DNA of 64,000 nt from NCBI GenBank assembly GCA_015231915.1, contig JADGAR010000010.1, forward strand, positions 1-64,000. Direction: 5' to 3'. Both the position numbers and the translations under genes were made by a program. Numbering within the stretch: the first letter of the stretch is position 1; each line of letters begins with the position of its first letter. This document shows, one piece after another, positions 26,301-34,589 of this stretch. The notes under the pieces are model-generated. The model did no database searches, was not told the DNA's origin, and saw only the letters and a list, made by a program, of their open reading frames with translations. This DNA is from Magnetococcales bacterium (GTDB lineage Bacteria > Pseudomonadota > Magnetococcia > Magnetococcales > Magnetaquicoccaceae).

Positions 26301-27586
26301 GCGGCGAGATCCTGCAACAACGGCACCATCCGACGCATCTGTTCCGGGTCGATCCAGTAATGGGCCAGCAAATGAAAGAACTGAAAAAACGGCGCCATCC
26401 CCTCGATGGCGACCTTGTTGACGTTGCCGGCCCGCAACCGCTGATGGATGCTTTCGAGGTCATTCAGGACCACCCCATCCATGGGATCCTTTTCCAGCCA
26501 GCTTTGCGCGGCCCGCACCCGGTTGTCCATCACCAGCGCCATGGCGAACAACGCCTCGTAGGCAGGCCGGTAAGGATCGGACACGGCACGGAACACGATA
26601 TCCAGATACTCCATGGCGGTACGCCGGTGGATCCGGCTGCCGCTCTTGAGCAGCGCCAGAATGCAATACGGCCCGCTGGGGTGGACCAGGAAGCTTTTCT
26701 TGTTCTTGTTCCCCTTGCCGATGGCCCGCAGGCTCTCCTCGAAACCCAGGATCGCCCGCTCGTTCTCCCCTTGCAGAAAATCGGCCCAGGCCCGCAAACA
26801 CAACGGCGCATCCACCGGCAACTCCCCGGCCAGGATCTCCCGCGCCTCGCCAACCCGATCGGCCAGCAGCAGCAAAACCACCAGCAGATGCCGGAAGGCC
26901 GGGCCGAATTTTTCGTTCGGAAAGGTCCGATACCCCTGCAAGAGGCCCAACCACTCCTCGAAAGGGACGAGATCCCGCATCACCTGCTCGCGGATCTCCA
27001 CCAGCGCGGCGATCTGAATGGTCAAGGTGCGGGAGGCGAACCACTCGATGCGGATGGGATTGAGGCACAATTTGGCCAGGGGCGGCGTGCGCATGACATC
27101 GGGAAATTCCCGCTTTGCCAGATTAATAAAATAATTGATTGGCTCAATATCGTTAGCAAAAATACCTATACGAATCTCTCTTAAACAAAGATCATAGGAA
27201 ACAGCGCGCGACATTCCCCATGTATACTGCATAATGGCCGGCGCCGTCTCTTGCACGGCCCGCACCAGGTCGGAAAAGACCGGGTCAGCCGCCATCTCCC
27301 GCATCGCCTCCCAGGAGATGTTCTGGGGCATGCGTACCCCGCTGATGCCACGGGACACCTTCTCCTCGACCAACAGACCGGCCTTCACCAGATGCTGCAA
27401 GGCGGCATCGAGCTGCTTGCCGAGCAGCGCGGCGCGATTGCCGACCAGGGGCTGCTCGCACTTCTGCAGGGCCTTGAGGAGATCGACACGGGAAACCGGC
27501 AGATGAAAGATGGCCACGAGACGGGCCACCAGCTTGTCGAACTTCGGCAGGGAGTCGCTGCCACGCCAGATTTCCAAAGCACTCAT
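23366..27586 (-). CDS. SNF2/RapA-family DNA translocase with very long N-terminal region
   Basis: A 1406-residue protein. The C-terminal third is a complete SNF2 ATPase: Walker A in DDMGLGKT (K982), DEAQ box (D1070-E1071), [14 protein letters not shown] (motif III), and the helicase C-terminal lobe with [29 protein letters not shown] and DRAHRFGQ. Before it lie about 950 residues of unrecognised sequence: a helical part (1-450) that resembles solenoid repeats and a beta-rich part (about 600-900). SNF2 proteins move along duplex DNA and remodel protein-DNA complexes. The ATG overlaps the nth stop (ATGA), suggesting a repair role. Codons for about residues 116-160 (27110-27240) are strikingly AT-rich compared with the rest of the gene. 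Some phage-defence systems use SNF2 proteins, but no partner nuclease is adjacent. Confidence 0.9.
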   Translation of the reverse strand: [1406 protein letters not shown]

Positions 27587-28230
27587 CGATGCGCATCCTC
27601 GTTTTGCGCCCTGTCCATGGCACACCAGCGTGCGATCCGACATGCATCGCACGCGGGCCTTCTGGCCGTGCAGACATGCCGTCCATGCAAGATCAGCCAG
27701 TGATGGGCATGCAACAGAAATTCGGCGGGAATCCGCCGGGTCAACTCCTTCTCCACGCTCTCCGGGGTTTTGCCGCATGCCAGACCGGTACGATTGGCCA
27801 CCCGGAAGACATGGGTATCCACCGCCAGTGTCGGCTGCCCGAAGGCGATGTTCAAGACCACATTGGCGCTCTTGCGACCCACGCCGGGCAGGGATTCCAG
27901 TTCGGCGCGGGTTTCCGGCACCCTGCCATGGAAACGCTCCACGAGGATGCGGCTCAGGGCGACCAGGGCGCGGGCCTTGTTGTTGAACAACCCCAAAGAG
28001 CGGATCCGCTCGCGGACCCACGCCTCGCCCTGACGCAGCATCGCCTCCGGATCGCCCGCCTCGGCGAACAGGGCAGGGGTGACCCGATTGACCCCCACGT
28101 CCGTGGACTGGGCCGACAAGACCACCGCCACCAGGAGCTGAAAAGGGGATTGAAAGCGCAGAGCACCGCGCGGCGTCGGATTCGCTTCCCTGAAGGCGGC
28201 AAACAATGCGATAATTTCCTGGTCGTCCAT
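27583..28230 (-). CDS. nth: Endonuclease III
   Basis: A 215-residue base-excision-repair glycosylase/AP lyase for oxidised pyrimidines. The HhH-GPD core is clear: LPGVGRKSANVV (with the catalytic lysine), then VDTHVFRV (with the catalytic aspartate), and the C-terminal 4Fe-4S loop Cys residues in CTARRPACDACRIARWC. The alignment with E. coli Nth begins exactly at ATG 28230; a GTG six codons upstream is possible. The SNF2 gene overlaps its stop, so the two are co-translated. Confidence 0.97.
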   Translation of the reverse strand: MDDQEIIALFAAFREANPTPRGALRFQSPFQLLVAVVLSAQSTDVGVNRVTPALFAEAGDPEAMLRQGEAWVRERIRSLGLFNNKARALVALSRILVERFHGRVPETRAELESLPGVGRKSANVVLNIAFGQPTLAVDTHVFRVANRTGLACGKTPESVEKELTRRIPAEFLLHAHHWLILHGRHVCTARRPACDACRIARWCAMDRAQNEDAHR

Positions 28231-28277
28231 AACCGGCCAATTATCCACGAACCATTGTCCGCAAGCAAAGGTGTTTC

Positions 28278-30302
28278 ATGTCCCAAACCCTACATAGCGT
28301 CTGCCCTCTGGATTGTCCCGGCGCCTGTGCGTTGCGGATCACACTGGACGGGGAGCGGCTGGTCGCCATCGAGGGCGATCCCGACCACCCCTGCACCCGC
28401 GGGGTGATCTGCGGCAAGGTCTCCCGCTATCGGGAGATCCAGCACGGCCCACGGGTCACCCGCCCGATGGTGCGCGCCGGGCCAAAGGGATTGGGGCAAT
28501 TCCGGGCCGTCACCTGGGACGAGGCCCTGGAGCGCATCACCAGCCGGCTGAGGGAGATCATGGACCGTCATGGCGCGGAAGCGGTGCTGCCGTTTTCCTA
28601 CGGCGGGACCATGGGGGTGACGCAAAGGCGCGCCTACGCTCGCCTGACGGTGCGCGCGGGGTTCTCGCGGCTGGAGACCAACATCTGTTACGCCATTGGC
28701 TGGGCAGGATGGCGGGCCGGGGTGGGATTGGCGGTGGGACCCGATCCCGCCGAACTGGGCGAGAGCGATCTGCCGATTTTGTGGGGGATCAACGCGGCGG
28801 CCACCCACATCACCCTGATGAATTTCGTCAAACAGGCCAGACGGCAAGGGGCGCCGCTGGTGGTGGTGGACCCCTACCGCAACCACACCGCCCGCCTGGC
28901 CGACCTGCACATCGCCCCGCGACCCGGCACGGACGGCGCCCTGGCCACGGCCATCATGCACGTCCTGCTGCAACAGGGGTGGGCCGACCGCGCCTACCTG
29001 TCCCGCCACACCGACTTCGACGCCGAAGTGGAACGCCATCTGGAGGCCCGCTCGCCGGAGTGGGCCGCGCCCATCACCGGCGTGGACGCCGGTCGGATCC
29101 GCGAATTCGCCCGGATGTACGGCACGGCGCGGGCGCCCTTCATCCGCATCGGCCTGGGGATGAGCCGGCAGAACAACGGCGCGGTCAACGTACACGCGGT
29201 CTCCTGCCTGCCCGCCATGACCGGGGCCTGGAGCAAACCCGGCGGAGGCGCCCTGTTCGCCACCGGAGGGGCCTTCCGGCTGGCGGACCCCCCCCTGCCC
29301 CCGCCGCCGCCCGGCCCGACCCCACGCACGCTGGACATGAGCCGCCTGGGGGAACTGCTCACCGACCCCGACCTCGACCCGCCGGTGGCCGCGCTGCTGG
29401 TCTCCCACGCCAATCCCGCCGGCAGCTGCCCGGATCTGCAACGGGTCTGGTCCGGACTGGCAAGGGAGGATCTCTTCACGGTGGTGCATGAGCAGGTGAT
29501 GACCGACACCGCCCGTTTCGCCGACGTGCTGCTGCCTGCCACCACCTTTCTGGAGCACCCGGATCTCTACAAATCCTACGGCCAATACACCCTGCAATAC
29601 GCCAGGCCGCTCCTGCCCCCCACCGGCGAGGCCATGAGCAACCATGACCTGGTGAATGCCCTGGCGCAACGACTGGGCTACAACGACGAACCCTTCCGGC
29701 TGGATGCCGAGGCGACGCTGCGCAGGGTGCTGACCGCCTCCGGCCTGCCGGAACCGGAAGCCTGGGAACGCCCCTGGCTGGATTGCGCCCCGCCCTGGCG
29801 GGAACGACATTTTCTCGACGGCTTTCCCCAGCCCGACGGCAGGTTTCATTTCCGGCCCGCATGGACGCAGGCGGCAATGCCACCCCTGCCCGATCACTGG
29901 GCGGTCAACCGCAGGGATGACCCGCGGGAGGCGGCGGCCTATCCCCTGGACTTCATGGCGCCACCCGCCATGGAGGTGCTCAACACCACCTTCTGCCAGA
30001 CCGACGATGCCACGCACCGGCTCGGTCCTCCCCGGCTGTGGATCCATCCCGAGGACGCCGGGAAGCGGCAGATCGTCGATGGGGATCGGGTGGTGGTCTT
30101 CAATGGCCAGGGGCACCTGACCATGACCGCGCGGGTGACCGAGGAGACGCGTCCCGGCCTGACCCTGTGCGAGGCCAATCGACCGGGGAACGCATTTCCG
30201 GAGGGGATCTCATTGAATGTATTGGCCCACGCCCGCGCTGTCGCCCCGGACGGCGGCCCGGCCTTCCACGACAACCGCGTGGAAGTGAGCCGGGTGGGCT
30301 AG
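28278..30302 (+). CDS. Molybdopterin-dependent oxidoreductase (DMSO reductase family)
   Basis: A 674-residue catalytic subunit. The N-terminal Mo/W-bis-MGD 4Fe-4S motif is present as CPLDCPGAC and a later C in VICGKVSRY. Domains continue with the molybdopterin oxidoreductase fold (NICYAIGWAGWR, then GINAAATHI) and the C-terminal molydop-binding beta barrel (LWIHPEDAGKRQIVDGDRV). No Tat signal is present, so it is probably cytoplasmic, like formate dehydrogenase-like or putative nitrate-reductase-like members without partners. There is no beta or gamma subunit gene beside it, so its electron acceptor is unknown; substrate cannot be assigned. It is divergent from nth. Confidence 0.9.
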   Translation: MSQTLHSVCPLDCPGACALRITLDGERLVAIEGDPDHPCTRGVICGKVSRYREIQHGPRVTRPMVRAGPKGLGQFRAVTWDEALERITSRLREIMDRHGAEAVLPFSYGGTMGVTQRRAYARLTVRAGFSRLETNICYAIGWAGWRAGVGLAVGPDPAELGESDLPILWGINAAATHITLMNFVKQARRQGAPLVVVDPYRNHTARLADLHIAPRPGTDGALATAIMHVLLQQGWADRAYLSRHTDFDAEVERHLEARSPEWAAPITGVDAGRIREFARMYGTARAPFIRIGLGMSRQNNGAVNVHAVSCLPAMTGAWSKPGGGALFATGGAFRLADPPLPPPPPGPTPRTLDMSRLGELLTDPDLDPPVAALLVSHANPAGSCPDLQRVWSGLAREDLFTVVHEQVMTDTARFADVLLPATTFLEHPDLYKSYGQYTLQYARPLLPPTGEAMSNHDLVNALAQRLGYNDEPFRLDAEATLRRVLTASGLPEPEAWERPWLDCAPPWRERHFLDGFPQPDGRFHFRPAWTQAAMPPLPDHWAVNRRDDPREAAAYPLDFMAPPAMEVLNTTFCQTDDATHRLGPPRLWIHPEDAGKRQIVDGDRVVVFNGQGHLTMTARVTEETRPGLTLCEANRPGNAFPEGISLNVLAHARAVAPDGGPAFHDNRVEVSRVG

Positions 30303-30314
30303 CCTGGGAAGGAA

Positions 30315-30779
30315 TCAGGAGGCGTGCAGGATGGTTTTCGAGACAGGCGGGAACTTGCCGCGCGCACGCAGATATTCCAGCAGGCAGATGGCCAGGGCCG
30401 CCCCGATGGCGTCTGCCATCCAGTCGGCAAGGTCGGCGTAACGGCCCGGCACGAACAACTGATGCCACTCGTCGAACGCGCCGTAGGCAGCGGCATAACA
30501 CCAGGCCCACAGCCAGGCCCTGCGGAAGAGCGGATGAAGGCGCAAGACCCACCAGGCCACGCAGGCCATCGCGCCAAAGGCGATCACGTGTTCGACCTTG
30601 TCTTGATTTTCGAACAGTTGCACCCCAGGCTGCCCCTCCATGGAGGAGAGCAGATAGATCAGCCCGGAGTAGGTCAACAACGCCAGGATGAAGATCCCCT
30701 TTTTTTTCCGTGCGGGATCAGTTAAAAACGAGACCAGCGCTTCGAGTTGCATGTTTGGCGTCCATAACCCGATGTTCAT
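30315..30779 (-). CDS. VanZ-like membrane protein
   Basis: A 154-residue protein with four predicted transmembrane helices. The VanZ-family pattern is visible: an entry helix, then DKVEHVIAFGAMACVAWW, the YGAFDEWHQLFVPGRYADLADWMADAIGA block (the E-x-x-Q/H and D-x-x-D residues are the conserved core) and a last helix. VanZ proteins give low-level teicoplanin resistance in enterococci, but in Gram-negatives their role is unknown. Convergent with the molybdoenzyme and divergent from nagZ. Either of two in-frame ATGs (30779 or 30752) could be the start. Confidence 0.85.
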   Translation of the reverse strand: MNIGLWTPNMQLEALVSFLTDPARKKKGIFILALLTYSGLIYLLSSMEGQPGVQLFENQDKVEHVIAFGAMACVAWWVLRLHPLFRRAWLWAWCYAAAYGAFDEWHQLFVPGRYADLADWMADAIGAALAICLLEYLRARGKFPPVSKTILHAS

Positions 30780-30801
30780 TGATGACGGAACAAAACACCT
30801 G

Positions 30802-31896
30802 ATGAAAAAACAAACTCACTTGGTTATAGCAATTCAGGGGCCAGAACTGACGCAAGAGGAAGCAACCTTTCTGCGGCGGGCCAGGCCATCCGGAGTGATC
30901 CTTTTTGGCCGCAATCTGGCCGGTCTTGCGCAAACCGAAGCCTTGATCAAACAGATTCGCGAGACGCCGGAACCACCCACGATCTGGATCGATCAGGAGG
31001 GAGGGCGCGTGCAGCGCTTGCGGGAGCCGCTCACCCGTTATCCCAGTCCGTATCGTTTCGCTTTGTTGGCGCGTCAGGACGGCATACGGGCGGAGCGCCT
31101 GCTGTACACGGCGGGCCGCCTGTGCGGCGAGGAGTTGAGCGCCCTTGGCATCGGGGTGAATTGCGCACCGGTCCTGGACATTCGGCAGGAGGGAGCGGAT
31201 CCTGTGATCGGCGAAAGGGCCTTTGGATCCGATTTCGGCGAGGTGATCATGAACGCCACGTCATGGCTGTTGGGCTTTCGCCGCAGCGGGGTGATGGCGG
31301 TCGGAAAACATTTCCCGGGTCACGGCGCGGCGCAGGCCGATTCGCATCACGCCCTGCCGGTGGTGAACAAAACCCTCGAGGAGCTGGAAAAATGGGAATT
31401 GAACCCGTTTCGCGCCTTGAAGAACCATCTGCCGGGGATGATGACGGCGCATCTGGCGTTGCCCGAGGTGGACAAAGGGGTCCCGGCCACATGGTCGCGG
31501 CGCCTGTTGCACAAGCTGCTGCGTCAAAAATGGGACTATCCAGGCGTCATCGTTTCCGACGCCCTGGAGATGGGCGCCTTGACAGGCAGCCTGGAGGAGC
31601 GTGCGCGGCTGGCGATACGGGCCGGGTGTGACCTGGTGATGGGGTGCACAGGGCGGATGGAAGACAATGAGGCGATGGTGGCGGGGATCGCCCGCGGGTT
31701 GGGAGAGATGCGGCGCAAGGAGGTGACCGAGTCGGCGCGACGCATCGAGCGGGTGCTGAATCCGTACCGCATTCGACCGGGATCGATTGCGCGACTGCTC
31801 GAGGACAACGGCTATCGGAAACGACGGCACCAGGTGGAAGCACTGGCGGAGGAGACACTCGCCAGCGACCCGACGGTTCCGCAAACGACGCAATAA
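30802..31896 (+). CDS. nagZ: Beta-N-acetylhexosaminidase NagZ (GH3)
   Basis: A 364-residue cytosolic glycoside hydrolase that removes GlcNAc from anhydro-muropeptides in peptidoglycan recycling. GH3 hallmarks: IDQEGGRVQRL, the catalytic-loop motif KHFPGHGAAQADSH (the D-H pair used as acid/base in NagZ), and the nucleophile region VIVSDALEMGAL. I chose ATG 30802 because alignment with NagZ starts there; frames open further upstream give no recognisable protein. The last 30 residues form a basic tail. DUF971 follows after 17 bases. Confidence 0.94.
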   Translation: MKKQTHLVIAIQGPELTQEEATFLRRARPSGVILFGRNLAGLAQTEALIKQIRETPEPPTIWIDQEGGRVQRLREPLTRYPSPYRFALLARQDGIRAERLLYTAGRLCGEELSALGIGVNCAPVLDIRQEGADPVIGERAFGSDFGEVIMNATSWLLGFRRSGVMAVGKHFPGHGAAQADSHHALPVVNKTLEELEKWELNPFRALKNHLPGMMTAHLALPEVDKGVPATWSRRLLHKLLRQKWDYPGVIVSDALEMGALTGSLEERARLAIRAGCDLVMGCTGRMEDNEAMVAGIARGLGEMRRKEVTESARRIERVLNPYRIRPGSIARLLEDNGYRKRRHQVEALAEETLASDPTVPQTTQ

Positions 31897-31913
31897 AAAA
31901 GGAGAGACGCGAC

Positions 31914-32309
31914 ATGTCATATGGAAGCAGTCACATCCCCACGGAAATCCGGCAGAAAAGGGCGGAGCGCGTGTTGGAGGTCACCTGGGACACGGGAGAG
32001 AAATTCCGCTACACGATGGAGTTTCTGCGGGTGCAGTGCCCCTGCGCCAAGTGCGCGGGACACACCCCGGCGGAGGCACAGTTGGTGGATGGGAAGCAGG
32101 ATGTCGTGATCACGGAGTTGGTGCCGGTGGGACACTACGCGATCAAGTGCGTTTTCGATGACGGACACGACAGCGGTCTGTACTCGTGGGAGACGCTGTT
32201 CGAGTTGGGGATTCACCAGGAGGCGTTGTGGCAGGCCTATCTGGATGCCCTGAAAGCAGCCGGGAAACGCCGCAAACCGAGCATCATTCCGATTCAGCCG
32301 ATGGCGTAA
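31914..32309 (+). CDS. DUF971 (GBBH-like N-terminal domain) protein
   Basis: A 131-residue protein with the DUF971 domain: an opening beta strand pair (LEVTWDTGEKFRYTMEFLR), then CPCAKC and the HYAIKCVFDDGHDSGLYSWETL block. The CPCAKC motif resembles the zinc- or cluster-binding site at the N-terminus of gamma-butyrobetaine hydroxylase; the domain is also found fused to Mrp/ApbC iron-sulfur carriers, so a role in iron-sulfur handling is often proposed but unproven. AAGGAG lies ten bases before the start. It ends four bases from the convergent Sel1-repeat gene. Confidence 0.93.
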   Translation: MSYGSSHIPTEIRQKRAERVLEVTWDTGEKFRYTMEFLRVQCPCAKCAGHTPAEAQLVDGKQDVVITELVPVGHYAIKCVFDDGHDSGLYSWETLFELGIHQEALWQAYLDALKAAGKRRKPSIIPIQPMA

Positions 32310-32313
32310 AGCC

Positions 32314-33147
32314 TCATTGCACGAACTCCTTTTCGATGATCGACAGCACTTCCTCGTTGGTCATGCGCGGCTCCCTGGGAGGAGGAGGTGACTGGCTGTC
32401 GCCAGCGGGAGCGGATGAGCCGGATGCCGGGGCGCGCCAAGGTGGTGTGGGCTTCCAGGCCGCGACACGCGCCCGCGCCTCGGCCAACTCCTTGGGCTGC
32501 AACCCCTGCTCGGCGTTTTTCAGACTCCCGGCGGCATCCTTCTCCTTGGCTGCGGCCAGTTGCAGATAGACCAGGGCGTCGATCTGCCCGGCGCTGGAGC
32601 GATCGTGCTTGAGCAGATGCATGCCGACGTTGAACTGGCCGACGGGATGCCCCGCGTCGGCGGCGCGCCGCCACCACAGCAGGGCCTGCTCCCTGTCCTC
32701 GGCGACCCCCAGTCCCTGGCTGTACGCGCGGCCCACATTGACCTGGGAATCCAGATCCCCCTGTTCCGCCGCCTGCCGGTACCAGTGATAGGCCTTGGCC
32801 GGATCCCTGGCCGTGCCGAATCCATGAAAATGGATCCGGGCCACGGAATACTGCGCTTTGGCATCCCCCTGCCTGGCCGCCTCGAGGAACCATTTCAGCG
32901 CCTGGACATAATCCTGCGGCACCCCCTCGCCATTCTGGTGCAAAAGCCCCAACACGAACTGTGCGTAGGCGTGCCCCCGCTGCGCATGGGGCGTGGCCAT
33001 GCGCAGCACGTCGGCGTATTTTTTCTGTTTGTAGGCGGCAACCACGGCCTGCTTATCCAGGGCATCCCCTGCCGCCAGGGCAGCACCCGTAAAAATAAAA
33101 ATCATCCATCCCGCCCACAACATGATGCCGATGCCCCTGGCCATCAT
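32314..33147 (-). CDS. Exported Sel1-repeat protein
   Basis: A 277-residue protein with an N-terminal signal peptide (IGIMLWAGWMIFIFTGAALAA) and four to five Sel1-like repeats between residues about 45 and 190 (A-Q-x-x-LG-x-x-Y/H-x-NGEGVPQDY-x-x-A-x-x-W, and variants). The C-terminal third is Pro/Ala/Ser-rich and ends in a short helix NEEVLSIIEKEFVQ. Sel1 solenoids act as protein scaffolds, often in the periplasm. Its start codon overlaps the stop of the upstream secreted protein, so the pair is made together and probably works together. Confidence 0.88.
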   Translation of the reverse strand: MMARGIGIMLWAGWMIFIFTGAALAAGDALDKQAVVAAYKQKKYADVLRMATPHAQRGHAYAQFVLGLLHQNGEGVPQDYVQALKWFLEAARQGDAKAQYSVARIHFHGFGTARDPAKAYHWYRQAAEQGDLDSQVNVGRAYSQGLGVAEDREQALLWWRRAADAGHPVGQFNVGMHLLKHDRSSAGQIDALVYLQLAAAKEKDAAGSLKNAEQGLQPKELAEARARVAAWKPTPPWRAPASGSSAPAGDSQSPPPPREPRMTNEEVLSIIEKEFVQ

Positions 33148-34586
33148 TTCGCCTCCTGCAACAGGTTGCGGCCTTGCAGATCGGCGACAATCTGGCATAC
33201 CAGGGCCTGATAGATTTTGGCATCGCTCCAAACCGCCTGGAAATCGCCGCCGGCGGCCTTGGCGAGGGCATAATCCACGTCGCTCATCAGGCGCCGCTGC
33301 TCCCTGGCCTGGCGCTCGGCGATGCGCCGCGTCCGTTCGGCATCCAGGTCCTGCCAGTAGATCTCCTCGTAGGTGTTGAAGAGCGCCGCCAGCACCATGG
33401 CCGCCGGTTTTGTCTTGAGCACCGGCTGACCGTTCTTTTCCGTCGTGGCGAAATCGTCGCGGGTCATGGAGCGCTCCAGTTTGTAGTAGGCGAAATCGAC
33501 CAGCATCTTGCGGAACGGCGCGCCATAACTGCCGCCCAGATCGAGCCGCTCGATGGCCTCGCTCATGAACGCGCGCAGCCGTTCCCGTTTCGCCACGCGC
33601 CCGCGGGCCTCGCTGGGCAGCCTGCTCTTCTGGAAATAGAAATCGGTGTAGAATTGACGGAACTGCTGTTCGTGCACCCGCTCGGCAAAGGCGTCCCAGT
33701 CGGCCTTGGCCGCCTGGGCGATGACCAGGGCGATGCCGGCGGCGTTGCTGTAGGCGCCGATCGCCTCGATGGCGGCCACTTGCGCTGCCTCCTTGAAGGC
33801 CCCGCTGGTGGCGGCTTCGGCCACCTGCAACACGCCCAAGGCTTTGCCGATGTTCTCCCCCATGGAACGCAGCATGGTTCCTGCAGGCGGATCGGCGTTG
33901 AGGCGCGATTTCTCGAATGCCTGCTGAAGATTGTCGAGCAGGTCCCCAGGCAGCTTCGCCCCGAAGCGCCCCCCCTCGCTGAGGGCATTCAGCCGATAGC
34001 GGGCGGGATCGACGCGCCACTCCTGGATGGTGCGCAACGTTGCGCTCAACGACTTCTCCAGGCCGTTCACCAGCTTGTCGTAGAGTGTCTTGGAGGCCTT
34101 TTCCAGCAGGACATTGGCGATAAGGGTGCGTGCGGCCTGACCGTAGCTGTTCAGGTCGGCGTTGCACACCCCCTGGAAGGGGGGATAGCGCAATGGATAA
34201 CTGGCCCCCCCGTGCTCGATGACGCCTTGACCGCCTCCATGCAACTTGCCGGTAAATGGAGATTTTTTGCCATCCTTGTCGGTATAGGTTCCGGTGAGCG
34301 CACCGCCGTCCCCGCCGGCGAAGTTGCCCGTGATCTTGTACTCCCCGCCGACCTTGATCCCGCTGACGTATTGACCGCTCAATCTGGTTTCCCAGCGGTG
34401 CAGCCCATGCACTGCGCCGCCGTTGACCGGAAACGTCATGCGGATGTCATCCATCCTGGTCTCGCCGGACTTTCTCTTCTCCTCCTTGTGGAAGGTGGCG
34501 ATGCGGGTGTCGTCGTTGCCAGCGGCATGGGCCGAAGCAAAGATCGGGAACAGGACGAACAGGCAGAAAAAAAAACGAATATACAT
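33144..34586 (-). CDS. Secreted protein of unrecognised family
   Basis: A 480-residue protein. Residues 1-22 form a signal peptide (FFFCLFVLFPIFASAHAA). A charged stretch leads into a beta-rich, Gly-rich region (about 45-130) with repeating strand-turn units such as GGALTGTYTDKDGKK and GKLHGGGQGVIEHGG. The rest (about 135-480) is helical, including a small-residue-rich segment (residues about 255-300, AATSGAFKEAAQVAAIEAIG) that could insert in a membrane, then charged helices. No catalytic motif or known domain is seen. It starts three bases after comM and is coupled by overlap to the Sel1 gene. The combination hints at a two-component envelope or secreted effector-like system, but this is inference. 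Confidence 0.75.
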   Translation of the reverse strand: MYIRFFFCLFVLFPIFASAHAAGNDDTRIATFHKEEKRKSGETRMDDIRMTFPVNGGAVHGLHRWETRLSGQYVSGIKVGGEYKITGNFAGGDGGALTGTYTDKDGKKSPFTGKLHGGGQGVIEHGGASYPLRYPPFQGVCNADLNSYGQAARTLIANVLLEKASKTLYDKLVNGLEKSLSATLRTIQEWRVDPARYRLNALSEGGRFGAKLPGDLLDNLQQAFEKSRLNADPPAGTMLRSMGENIGKALGVLQVAEAATSGAFKEAAQVAAIEAIGAYSNAAGIALVIAQAAKADWDAFAERVHEQQFRQFYTDFYFQKSRLPSEARGRVAKRERLRAFMSEAIERLDLGGSYGAPFRKMLVDFAYYKLERSMTRDDFATTEKNGQPVLKTKPAAMVLAALFNTYEEIYWQDLDAERTRRIAERQAREQRRLMSDVDYALAKAAGGDFQAVWSDAKIYQALVCQIVADLQGRNLLQEAK

Positions 34587-34589
34587 GGT

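Noticed and set aside
27587-28240. N-terminal extension of the SNF2 frame through nth
   Set aside because: The frame is open, but endonuclease III is encoded here in another frame and an ATGA overlap gives the true SNF2 start.
30688-30801. Longer nagZ start
   Set aside because: The extra 38 residues overlap the divergent VanZ-like gene and have no similarity to NagZ N-termini.
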